NCBI GenBank assembly: GCA_024222485.1
Contig: JAAEPJ010000453.1
Location: 1-59,081 of the forward strand
Source of the DNA: a bacterium
Lineage (GTDB): Bacteria; RUG730; JAAEPJ01
Direction of reading: 5' to 3'
Length of the DNA: 59,081 nt
A model generated the notes under the pieces. It was not told the DNA's origin. It ran no database searches and saw only the letters and a program-made list of their open reading frames with translations. Shown piece after piece: positions 52,125 to 59,081 of this stretch (position 1 is the first letter of the stretch; the number at the start of each line of letters is the position of its first letter). A program made the translations under genes and the position numbers.

Positions 52125-53318
52125 ATGAAGCTAAAAATTTTAAGACTAAGCAGCTTTTTAGTTTGTTTTAGTATTCTTTTGATTTCTGCTTGTTCAAGAG
52201 CCCAAGGTGCTGACAATTATCTTGGGGTTACTGATTCTAAAATTTTGTTGGGAACATCGTTGGCACTAACAGGGCATTTTAGTTATTTAGCCGTGGACTA
52301 TTTAGAAGGTGCTTTATCATACTTTAATCATATTAATGATCTTGGTGGTATTTATAATCGTAAGGTTAAATTAATTAGCTATAATGATCGATATGAACCT
52401 TATAAAACAGTAGTTAATACACAAAAGCTTATTCATCAGGATGGAGTTTTTATGTTATTTGATTATTTTGGGACACCAACTACTGTCAAAATCATTGACA
52501 TGATTCATGAAACTAAAATTCCTGCTTTGGGTTTTTTTTCTGGTGCAGAAACTTTAAGAACGCCTTTTAGACCAATGATGTTTAATGTGCGTTCTTCATA
52601 TTATATTGAGGCAGAGGCTCTTATTGCTTATTTCACTTTGCAGTATGATTTTTCGCGTATAGCGGTAGTATACCAAGATGATGCTTTTGGTATTCAAGGA
52701 TTAAAGGGCGTGCAGATGGCCTTAATAAGAAGAAACCTTGAGCCCATTGCGACTGCTCCATATCTAAAAGGCGGGAAGGATATGGGACAGGCTATTGAAC
52801 GAATTTCAAAATTTCAGCCTGAGGTTGTTATTTTGATCTCAACAGCTGGTCCTGCTATTTTTTTTATGGAAGGGATGAGTAAAAAGGGCCAATTCCCTTA
52901 TTACTCATCTTTCTCTGTAATTGGTTCTAATCAATTTTCTGAACGAATTAGATCAAGTAAATTATTACCACTTTCAGTGTATAAAAAAATTATGATGACT
53001 CAAGTTTTCCCCAACCCCAAGAAGAATGATTTAAAAGTTGCTGGAGAATACCGAGAGATCTACCGCAGGTACTATCCTAAAAGAGAGTTTAATTATGAAT
53101 CATTTGAAGGCTTTATTAATGCTAAAGTTTTAATTGAAGCTCTGAAGCTTGCTGGTGAAGATCTAAATCGTAAGAAAATCGTTTTAGCTTTGGAGTCCAT
53201 GAAGAATGTTGATATTGGAGGGTTTCAAATAAGTTATGGAGTATTGGATCATAATGGTTTGGATGATATTTACTTGACTCAGTTAAATAGTGATGGTCGC
53301 TTTGTGGAGGTTGTATAG
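52125..53318 (+). CDS. Branched-chain-amino-acid-type ABC binding lipoprotein (Peripla_BP_6)
   Basis: Three hundred ninety-seven residues with lipobox LISAC (C23). The binding domain is of the LivK type: ILLGTSLALTGHFSYLAVDYLEGALSYFNHINDLGGIYNRKVKL, DGVFMLFDYFGTPTT and RIAVVYQDDAFG. No permease or ATPase gene is near. The next gene, which begins at its last base, is a membrane sensor stub, so the pair may form a periplasmic ligand sensor rather than an importer. Confidence 0.85.
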   Translation: MKLKILRLSSFLVCFSILLISACSRAQGADNYLGVTDSKILLGTSLALTGHFSYLAVDYLEGALSYFNHINDLGGIYNRKVKLISYNDRYEPYKTVVNTQKLIHQDGVFMLFDYFGTPTTVKIIDMIHETKIPALGFFSGAETLRTPFRPMMFNVRSSYYIEAEALIAYFTLQYDFSRIAVVYQDDAFGIQGLKGVQMALIRRNLEPIATAPYLKGGKDMGQAIERISKFQPEVVILISTAGPAIFFMEGMSKKGQFPYYSSFSVIGSNQFSERIRSSKLLPLSVYKKIMMTQVFPNPKKNDLKVAGEYREIYRRYYPKREFNYESFEGFINAKVLIEALKLAGEDLNRKKIVLALESMKNVDIGGFQISYGVLDHNGLDDIYLTQLNSDGRFVEVV

Positions 53319-53938
53319 TGCATCGTTTTTACATAAGGCTTCAAGTATACTTAATTTTATTTTTGTTAATTTTTGTGGCTATTAATACAGCAGCTGTTGT
53401 CACTTCTTTAAAAATTTTGCAGAAAAAACGCTTAGAAACGACAGATTTATTTTTTGCGAAGAGTCTTGCTGCACGGGTATACCGTGATATTATTGAAGAG
53501 AATATTGCAGAATTAAGTGAGAAAATTTTCAAAGAAAAACAAGTGAGAGATGATAAGATTGAATATATTATGGTGTATGATAAAAAAGGGTATTTGATAG
53601 CATATACATATTTCACAGCAATCCCTAAAAAACTTATTAGTTTAGAAACTGAAGTTGCCTCTACTCGGCATAGAAATCAAAGAATAACTCGAATAAAAGA
53701 GAAAGGGCTTAGTGTTTATGATATAGGAGTTCCTGTTTTAGAAGGGGTCATGCCTGTTGGGAGTTTACACATTGGGATTAAAAGCTCTTATTTAAGGAAT
53801 TTATTTTTATTGGCCATTATTCCCTCATTAGTTGTTATTTTTATTCAAGTTTTTTTAATTGTTATTTTTAGAGAAAATATTGCAAGGTTAATTATTTCTC
53901 CATCATATAAGATAAGCAATACTAAGAGGTCAGGATGA
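53318..53938 (+). CDS. Membrane sensor protein without output domain
   Basis: Two hundred six residues: TM1 (about 9-30), an extracytoplasmic domain (about 40-165) resembling the ligand-binding domain of chemoreceptors and histidine kinases (MVYDKKGYLIAYTYF, GVPVLEGVMPVGSLHIGI), TM2 (about 171-190), and only some 15 residues of cytoplasmic tail (RLIISPSYKISNTKRSG) where a HAMP linker would begin. No kinase, methyl-accepting or GGDEF domain follows; the ABC-F gene overlaps its stop by 4 bases. GTG start directly at the end of the binding-protein gene. It is either a truncated receptor or one that works with a separate partner. Confidence 0.7.
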   Translation: MHRFYIRLQVYLILFLLIFVAINTAAVVTSLKILQKKRLETTDLFFAKSLAARVYRDIIEENIAELSEKIFKEKQVRDDKIEYIMVYDKKGYLIAYTYFTAIPKKLISLETEVASTRHRNQRITRIKEKGLSVYDIGVPVLEGVMPVGSLHIGIKSSYLRNLFLLAIIPSLVVIFIQVFLIVIFRENIARLIISPSYKISNTKRSG

Positions 53939-55707
53939 TTAAGCTAGAAAAAATTACGAAATCTTTTGGTGGACAAAAGCTTTTTAAAGATCTTTCTTTT
54001 GCTGTAAACAAAGGTGAAAAGCTAGGGCTTGTAGGGCGAAATGGTCATGGGAAAACAACCCTTTTTAAAATTATATTGGGTGAAATAGAATCAGATTCGG
54101 GACAAGTTGTTATTCCTAAAAACTATTCTATTGGCTATTTAAGTCAGCACCTTAAGTTTAGGCATTCTACAGTTTTAGAAGAGGTTACTTCTACTCATGA
54201 AGAATGGAAAGCTAAAAAGATTTTAACAGGTCTTGGCTTTTCAGATTCTGACTTTTTAAAAGCACCAGAGATTTTTTCTGGTGGTTATCAGCTGCGAATT
54301 AATTTAGCTAAGGTGCTTTTGAGTGAGCCAGACCTTTTAATGTTGGATGAACCTAATAATTATTTAGATATTGTAGCGATTAGATGGTTAGAGAAGTTTT
54401 TGAATAGCTGGCAGGGCGAAATTTTGGTTATTACTCATGACCGTAACTTTATGGATGCGATTATCTCGCATACGGTTTGTATTCATAGGCAGAAGGCTAA
54501 AAAGATTAGAGGAAATACAGCCAAGCTATATGAGCAGATTGACCAAGAAGAATATATTTATGAAAAAACTCGGCTTAATGAACAAAAAAAGCGTAAACAA
54601 ACGGAGGAGTTTATCACAAAGTTTAGAGCCAAGGCTCGTTTAGGTGGGATGGTTCAATCTAGAATAAAATCTTTAGAAAAGCAAGAGAGTAAAGATAAGC
54701 TTGAGAATATTTCTAAACTTAATTTTAGCTTTAATTTTGCTTATTTTAATGCTTCACAAATGATGGCGGTTGATGACTTGAGTTTTGGTTATGAAAGTAA
54801 TTTGCAATTAATCAAAAAATTTTCTATTAATATTGGTAAGAATGAGCGCGTTGCCATTATTGGTAAGAATGGCAAGGGGAAATCAACTTTATTAAAGTTA
54901 CTGGCTTTGGAGCTGAAAGGAACTTCTGGCACGATTAAAAAGCATGATAATGTTCGCCAAGGATATTTTGGACAGACGAATATTAAGACTTTAAATGATG
55001 AAAAGAATGTCGTCGCTGAACTTTTGGCAAGTGAACCTGATTCAGACTTACAACATGCACGGAATGTCTCGGGGAACTTAATGTTTTCAGGTGATTTAGC
55101 TCTTAAAAAAATTAAGGTTCTCTCAGGTGGAGAGAAAAGTCGTGTTATGCTGGGTAAAATTTTGCTTGCTTCACATAACTTATTATTTTTAGATGAGCCT
55201 ACAAATCATTTGGACATGGATTCTACAGAAGCTTTGCTGGATGCTATTATGAAGTTTGAAGGCTCTACCTTAATGGTTACACATAATGAAGAGTATTTAA
55301 GCCGTTTTGCAGATCGGCTTATTGTTTTTGATAATGGTGAAGTTTCTGTTTTTAATGGAAGTTATGCGGAGTTTATTGAGACCCGTGGCTTTAGCGATGA
55401 GCTTGAAATTAAGAAAAAACAGAAATTAAATAAAAAAGAAGATCGTAAAAAGCGTGCAAAAGTATTATCTGAGAAGGCAAAACTGTTGAGACCAATTAAG
55501 AAAAAGATTGATGAAAATGAAGCTTTAACAATTCAGCTTGAGCAAGAAATAAAAGAGCTAAACCAGAAATTAGTTGAGGCTAGTTTAAATGGTGACGCAT
55601 TAGTTATAAAAAGAGCGACTATTGAGCTTGATGAGAAAAAAAAGTTGATTGATATTATTTATGATGAATTAGAACAACTTTATGAAAAGCAGGAAGCATA
55701 TATTTAG
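53935..55707 (+). CDS. ABC-F family ATPase
   Basis: Soluble protein of 590 residues with two ABC domains. Walker A motifs are GRNGHGKTT (34-42) and GKNGKGKST; signatures are FSGGYQLRINLAKVLL and LSGGEKSRVMLGKILL; Walker B segments end in LLMLDEPNNYLD and LFLDEPTNHLDM. The first domain has NNYLD where NHLD is usual. A charged linker lies between, and a C-terminal coiled coil (about 500-590) ends the protein, as in Uup/YdiF relatives. ABC-F proteins act on ribosomes, some in translation, some in antibiotic resistance. ATG overlaps the sensor stop. Confidence 0.92.
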   Translation: MIKLEKITKSFGGQKLFKDLSFAVNKGEKLGLVGRNGHGKTTLFKIILGEIESDSGQVVIPKNYSIGYLSQHLKFRHSTVLEEVTSTHEEWKAKKILTGLGFSDSDFLKAPEIFSGGYQLRINLAKVLLSEPDLLMLDEPNNYLDIVAIRWLEKFLNSWQGEILVITHDRNFMDAIISHTVCIHRQKAKKIRGNTAKLYEQIDQEEYIYEKTRLNEQKKRKQTEEFITKFRAKARLGGMVQSRIKSLEKQESKDKLENISKLNFSFNFAYFNASQMMAVDDLSFGYESNLQLIKKFSINIGKNERVAIIGKNGKGKSTLLKLLALELKGTSGTIKKHDNVRQGYFGQTNIKTLNDEKNVVAELLASEPDSDLQHARNVSGNLMFSGDLALKKIKVLSGGEKSRVMLGKILLASHNLLFLDEPTNHLDMDSTEALLDAIMKFEGSTLMVTHNEEYLSRFADRLIVFDNGEVSVFNGSYAEFIETRGFSDELEIKKKQKLNKKEDRKKRAKVLSEKAKLLRPIKKKIDENEALTIQLEQEIKELNQKLVEASLNGDALVIKRATIELDEKKKLIDIIYDELEQLYEKQEAYI

Positions 55708-55760
55708 AGATCCTATATGGAAGTTAACTATTAAAAATTTATTGATGGGTTATACATATA

Positions 55761-57434
55761 ATGAAATTATTTACCAAAATTTTATTTTTTATTTTTCTTT
55801 TCTTGACAGTGCAATTATTTGCAACAGGGAATGTTTCAGTTAAAGCATCTATTGATCGTGACACTGCAACATTGGGTGAAAGATTAACCTATACAATTAC
55901 GGTTAATGGTCTTGCTAATATTTCTGCTCCTAAAGTACCTAAAGTTGAGGGTTTAACTTTTTCTTTTCCGATAGTATATCAGAGTATTTCTATTGTTAAT
56001 GGTAAGTCTGTTTCTAAGTCTAGTTTCCAATATGGAGTCACAGCTAGTAACATTGCTGAATACGAAATTCCTAGTTTTAATTTCCGGTTAAAAGGTCGAG
56101 ACCATCATATTCCTCCTATTAAGTTTAAGGTTATTAAGAATATCCAAAGATCTGCGAGAGAAGATACTGTTAAATCCAATCCTAAAAAGATTATTCAAGC
56201 GCCACTTGTTTTTGTTGAAAATATGGTTGATAAGCGGGTTGTTTACCCTAATGAACCGATTTCTATGACATTTAAATTTTTTAGGCGGGTGAATTTGGGG
56301 AGTCAGCCAAAGTATTCTCCGGCAGAAACTCGAGGTTTTTTGCGTTTAGATGACGATGAAAATAAAGAGTTTCTCGCAGAACGTGATGATCAGAAATATT
56401 ATGTGATTTCTCAAAAAAGTATTTTATATCCGGCCACTTCTGGTATTAAAATAATTTCACCTGCGATTATTCAGGCTGCGATAGCAGAGCCGTCAGGTAA
56501 CAATGATTTTTGGAGTTCTGGTTTTTTTGCAAAATATAAAAAAGTTACCTTAGAGACTAAGAAGATTCAAATAAAGGTAAAGTCTTTGCCTCAAGGTGCT
56601 CCGCAAGGTTTTACTGGTGCCGTTGCTAAAGATTTAAGAATGAAAGTTAAGCTGAACCCTACTAGAGGCTTTAAGCAAGGAGAGCCTATTACTATTGAAG
56701 TTAACTTACACGGTGAAGGAAATATTCATGCGTTGCTTGCACCAGAGTTATCTGATTTTGTTAATTTTAAGCAGTATGATACTGTTGATAATATTGGAGA
56801 TGGCAAAAACTTTCGGTTTATTTTAGTTCCGAAGATTGCTGGCAGACTCCATTTACCTGCGCTTAAATTTTCATACTTTGATTATGGGAAGAAAAAATAT
56901 ATTACTTTAACTAAAAAGTTAGATTTAATTCAAGTTAGAAAAGCAGAACAATCAGCGACTAATACGGCTATTGAAAAAAGTGAATTTAAAGTTTTAGCGG
57001 AAGATATTCGTTTTATTAAAGAGGAAGCAAAACTTAAATATCAAAAAGATTACTTTAAGTTTTATTTGATATTTCCTTTAGGTATATATATTTTTTTTAT
57101 TCTATTGAAGCTTTTTAATCATTTTTTTTTACATAAACAAGATGATATTAATCGATTGAAAAGTTTAGGTATTGCTTTGAAGAAGCTTAAAAAGACTCAA
57201 GTTTTTGATGTTTTACAAGTTTACTTGAAATCTAAACTATTAATTCAAGAAAATGCTATCAGCTTATCGCAAGTTAAGGCAATGGTTCCTGGTAATATTT
57301 ACAATGAGATTGAGGTGACTTGGAATGAATTGGAATATTTTAGATTTTCTAGTCATAAATTGACGGAAGATGAACGGCGAAATATTGCTATGGATTTAGA
57401 AAGAAAATTAAAAAAATGGGATAGTATTTTATGA
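55761..57434 (+). CDS. batD: BatD-like membrane protein
   Basis: Five hundred fifty-seven residues: signal peptide (about 1-21, FATGN), several beta-sandwich domains (ASIDRDTATLGERLTYTITVNG; LNPTRGFKQGEPITIEVNLHGEGN), a transmembrane helix at about 433-453 and a cytoplasmic tail. The order and motifs match the Bat 'oxygen tolerance' BatD proteins that work with MoxR, DUF58 and VWA proteins BatA/BatB. The VWA genes are absent from this window, and moxR-DUF58 are about 48 kb upstream. It overlaps the next gene by 4 bases. Confidence 0.82.
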   Translation: MKLFTKILFFIFLFLTVQLFATGNVSVKASIDRDTATLGERLTYTITVNGLANISAPKVPKVEGLTFSFPIVYQSISIVNGKSVSKSSFQYGVTASNIAEYEIPSFNFRLKGRDHHIPPIKFKVIKNIQRSAREDTVKSNPKKIIQAPLVFVENMVDKRVVYPNEPISMTFKFFRRVNLGSQPKYSPAETRGFLRLDDDENKEFLAERDDQKYYVISQKSILYPATSGIKIISPAIIQAAIAEPSGNNDFWSSGFFAKYKKVTLETKKIQIKVKSLPQGAPQGFTGAVAKDLRMKVKLNPTRGFKQGEPITIEVNLHGEGNIHALLAPELSDFVNFKQYDTVDNIGDGKNFRFILVPKIAGRLHLPALKFSYFDYGKKKYITLTKKLDLIQVRKAEQSATNTAIEKSEFKVLAEDIRFIKEEAKLKYQKDYFKFYLIFPLGIYIFFILLKLFNHFFLHKQDDINRLKSLGIALKKLKKTQVFDVLQVYLKSKLLIQENAISLSQVKAMVPGNIYNEIEVTWNELEYFRFSSHKLTEDERRNIAMDLERKLKKWDSIL

Positions 57435-58141
57435 ACCTTAAAAACATCAAAAACATGATTTTTATTGTTTTAATTTTTACTTCAATGTATTTTCTTACAA
57501 ACTTATTGGCGAGTGATGAATACTTTAAACAAGCCAATGATTTATACGCGCAGAAAAATTATTCAGCAGCAGCGGAGTTATACCAAAAACTAGTGGATCA
57601 AGGTTTAGCTTCAAAAGAATTATTTTTTAATCTGAGTAATGCTTACTACAAGAATGGACAGGTTGGCTTGGCCTCTCTTTACAATGAAAAAGCTTTTAGG
57701 GTTGCACCGCGTGATTTTGATATAAAATATAATCGAAAAATTATTAACAAGCTGCATGATAGAAGATTTATTTCTTGGCTTGAGTTAAAGGCTATTTTTT
57801 CTATATTGGGGGGGGGATTTTTTTTACTTCTAACTTTTTCTCTTTATTTTAAAAATAGAAAGTTATTTTGGACAAAAATTGTAATTTTTATGTTATTATT
57901 TATCACCTTTTCATGTTTATATTATTATTACTATTCAGATTATAGGTATCCAAAAGCTATAGTTATAAGTCATGAAGCGATTATGCGAGCAGAACCAAAT
58001 GAAGACTCTCAGTCTCTTTTAACAATCCTTGAAGCAAATCAAGTTTTAATTTATAGAGAAAAAAATGATTGGATTAATATTTACGCTCCAGACCAAGGGA
58101 TAAAAGGTTGGACAGAGCGAACTAATCTAGGAAAGATATAA
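57431..58141 (+). CDS. batE: BatE-like TPR and SH3 membrane protein
   Basis: Two hundred thirty-six residues: a hydrophobic N-terminal segment, TPR-like helices (DEYFKQANDLYAQKNYSAAAELYQKL, LFFNLSNAYYKNGQVGLASLYNEKAF, positions about 29-100), two membrane helices (about 118-135 and 147-163) and a C-terminal bacterial SH3 domain (AIMRAEPNEDSQSLLTIL, GWTERTNLGKI). This is the BatE layout, co-translated with batD through an ATGA overlap. Confidence 0.82.
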   Translation: MNLKNIKNMIFIVLIFTSMYFLTNLLASDEYFKQANDLYAQKNYSAAAELYQKLVDQGLASKELFFNLSNAYYKNGQVGLASLYNEKAFRVAPRDFDIKYNRKIINKLHDRRFISWLELKAIFSILGGGFFLLLTFSLYFKNRKLFWTKIVIFMLLFITFSCLYYYYYSDYRYPKAIVISHEAIMRAEPNEDSQSLLTILEANQVLIYREKNDWINIYAPDQGIKGWTERTNLGKI

Positions 58142-58190
58142 AATAAAGATTATTTTAAAAATCAAGAGTTTTCCTAATATAAAGAGGGGT

Positions 58191-58206
58191 AACAGAATGT
58201 TCTGTT
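58191..58206. promoter_or_regulatory. Short palindrome upstream of the VOC gene
   Basis: AACAGAA and TTCTGTT are exact reverse complements around TG, 48 bases before the VOC start codon. It could be an operator; it does not match a repressor site I can name with confidence. Confidence 0.25.
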
Positions 58207-58254
58207 TTAGACTCATTTTTTATTTTATTAGAGCTTGGATAAATAGGAGAGAAA

Positions 58255-58719
58255 ATGATTAACTGTAAACGACTTAGACATATGGCAATAGTGGTGGATG
58301 ATATAGAAAATATAATTGATTTTTATACAAAGATACTTGGCTTTAAACTTAGAGACCGGTATAAGGTTGAATCAGAAGACATTAGAAAAGGTATGGGGCT
58401 CCCAGAGGCAAAAGCTAAAGGTGCTCATTTAATTATTCCTAATAGTGATGTAGAATTAGAATTATTTGAGTTTGGAAATAATATATCTAAAAAGCCAGAA
58501 GAATATCTTGCAAGTCACCTAGGATATCGGCATATGTCTATCTTAGTTGAAAATTTAAAAGAAATATATGATGAACTTCAAAGGAAAGGTGTTTCTTTCA
58601 TCTCAGCACCTGTGCTTGTTAGGGACCCTGCATGTTTTAAAGGTTTTAAATTTATCTATATGAAAGATCCAGAAGGCAATATTATTGAACTTACTGAATT
58701 ACCAGAAGGTCATAGCTGA
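58255..58719 (+). CDS. VOC-superfamily (glyoxalase I-like) protein
   Basis: One hundred fifty-four residues with two beta-alpha-beta-beta-beta modules. The putative metal ligands are H9 (LRHMAIVVDD), E72 (ELELFEF), H93 (GYRHMSILVEN) and E145 (GNIIELTELP), all in place. It resembles lactoylglutathione lyase or methylmalonyl-CoA epimerase relatives; the reaction is not certain. AGGAGAG lies before the ATG, and a monocistronic unit is likely. Confidence 0.85.
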   Translation: MINCKRLRHMAIVVDDIENIIDFYTKILGFKLRDRYKVESEDIRKGMGLPEAKAKGAHLIIPNSDVELELFEFGNNISKKPEEYLASHLGYRHMSILVENLKEIYDELQRKGVSFISAPVLVRDPACFKGFKFIYMKDPEGNIIELTELPEGHS

Positions 58720-58910
58720 TCTTATAAAGATCTGGATACAAAAATTATGTTGATTAGATTTTATCTAAAGTATTTTTCAGTTCCTAAATTTATTTTTTAG
58801 ATCACAGGAAAAACGAGCTAAATATATTTTCATTGCTTAGAAAGTTAAAGAGTTTCAGGATAGTCCCTTGACACTCAGTATATAGTAATTATTCTGTTGT
58901 GTCAATTAAA

Positions 58911-59081
58911 TTAATCTAACATTGAAAAACTATCTTCTATATAATTATTTAATATTTTATATGCTTTGGGTTTGCCATCTGAATATAAAGCCTCCACATC
59001 AACAATATAATATTTATTCTTCCATTCTATATTGTCATTTGAAGAAGTCATTTGTTTTTTTATAGTTTCATTGTTAAAAAT
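58911..59081 (-). CDS. C-terminal end of an unidentified protein (partial)
   Basis: A minus-strand frame enters from the right edge and stops at 58911-58913, giving 56 residues with an internal WKNKYYIVDVEALYSDGKP and the ending EDSFSMLD. No stop codon interrupts it, and the composition suits coding. The protein cannot be named. It converges with the VOC gene; the 190 bases between show no clear terminator. Confidence 0.55.
   Translation of the reverse strand: MFNNETIKKQMTSSNDNIEWKNKYYIVDVEALYSDGKPKAYKILNNYIEDSFSMLD

Noticed and set aside
53318-53938. Frameshift as the cause of the missing sensor output domain
   Set aside because: The ABC-F gene starts immediately at the stop in another frame, and no kinase or receptor sequence remains downstream in any frame.
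1-59081. CRISPR arrays, insertion sequences or prophage
   Set aside because: No regularly spaced direct repeats, transposase-like or phage structural proteins were seen; the only repeats are coding or very short.

Overview
The window is AT-rich (by eye roughly one third G+C) and almost entirely coding on the + strand. It reads as chromosome of a Gram-negative bacterium: lipid A genes (lpxA, lpxI), an RseP-type site-2 protease, lipoproteins with clear lipoboxes and outer-membrane-type proteins are present beside a MEP isoprenoid pathway (dxr, ispG), ParA/ParB, DnaE and queuosine genes. I see no transposase, integron, phage or CRISPR. GTG and TTG starts are common, usually behind AAGGAG-like ribosome binding sites. 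The lpxA-lpxI-Gfo/Idh order, low G+C and many hypothetical secreted proteins would fit an under-sampled or candidate phylum, but I cannot place it from sequence alone.

Region 1 (1-24.7 kb) is mostly housekeeping. It holds lipA, an aminotransferase, a DUF3311/SSS transporter pair, homoserine dehydrogenase, parA, a moxR-DUF58 pair, a lipid-kinase-like gene, a cupin, an NlpC/P60 protein, dxr-rseP-ispG, a CstA-like transporter, parB (about 10 kb from parA), queC-queE, a Xer recombinase, tRNA-Arg(ACG) beside tadA (whose product deaminates that tRNA), and lpxA-lpxI-oxidoreductase. A two-gene lipoprotein/DUF547 unit lies on the - strand.

Region 2 (25.2-42.0 kb) is the accessory and most interesting part. 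A sugar ABC importer (binding lipoprotein and two permeases, no ATPase) is translationally packed with two related secreted TIM-barrel proteins. One looks catalytically intact; the other has lost both catalytic glutamates. Then come an outer-membrane barrel with Ig-like and OmpA-like ends, a DUF5683 protein, and several lipoproteins or secreted proteins sharing a jelly-roll, carbohydrate-binding-like domain (one on a long Lys/Ala-rich helix). Last is a PilZ - membrane helix - coiled coil - alpha/alpha-barrel fusion. I read this as a candidate c-di-GMP-linked surface polysaccharide system; that function is inference.

Region 3 (42.0-44.4 kb) is an overlapping three-gene unit: DUF4416, a ParB-like protein and a spore-photoproduct-lyase-like radical SAM protein that seems to lack the family's H-donor cysteine.

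Region 4 (44.4-59 kb) has dnaE, a visibly decaying pseudogene (13-bp tandem duplication, nonsense codon, further frameshift) that joins an amidase-type N-terminal domain to the jelly-roll domain of region 2, then a cell-wall amidase, murI, queD, a branched-chain-type binding lipoprotein with a sensor lacking an output domain, an ABC-F protein, batD/batE-like genes (the Bat partners of the distant moxR-DUF58), a VOC protein, and the end of an unknown gene on the - strand.
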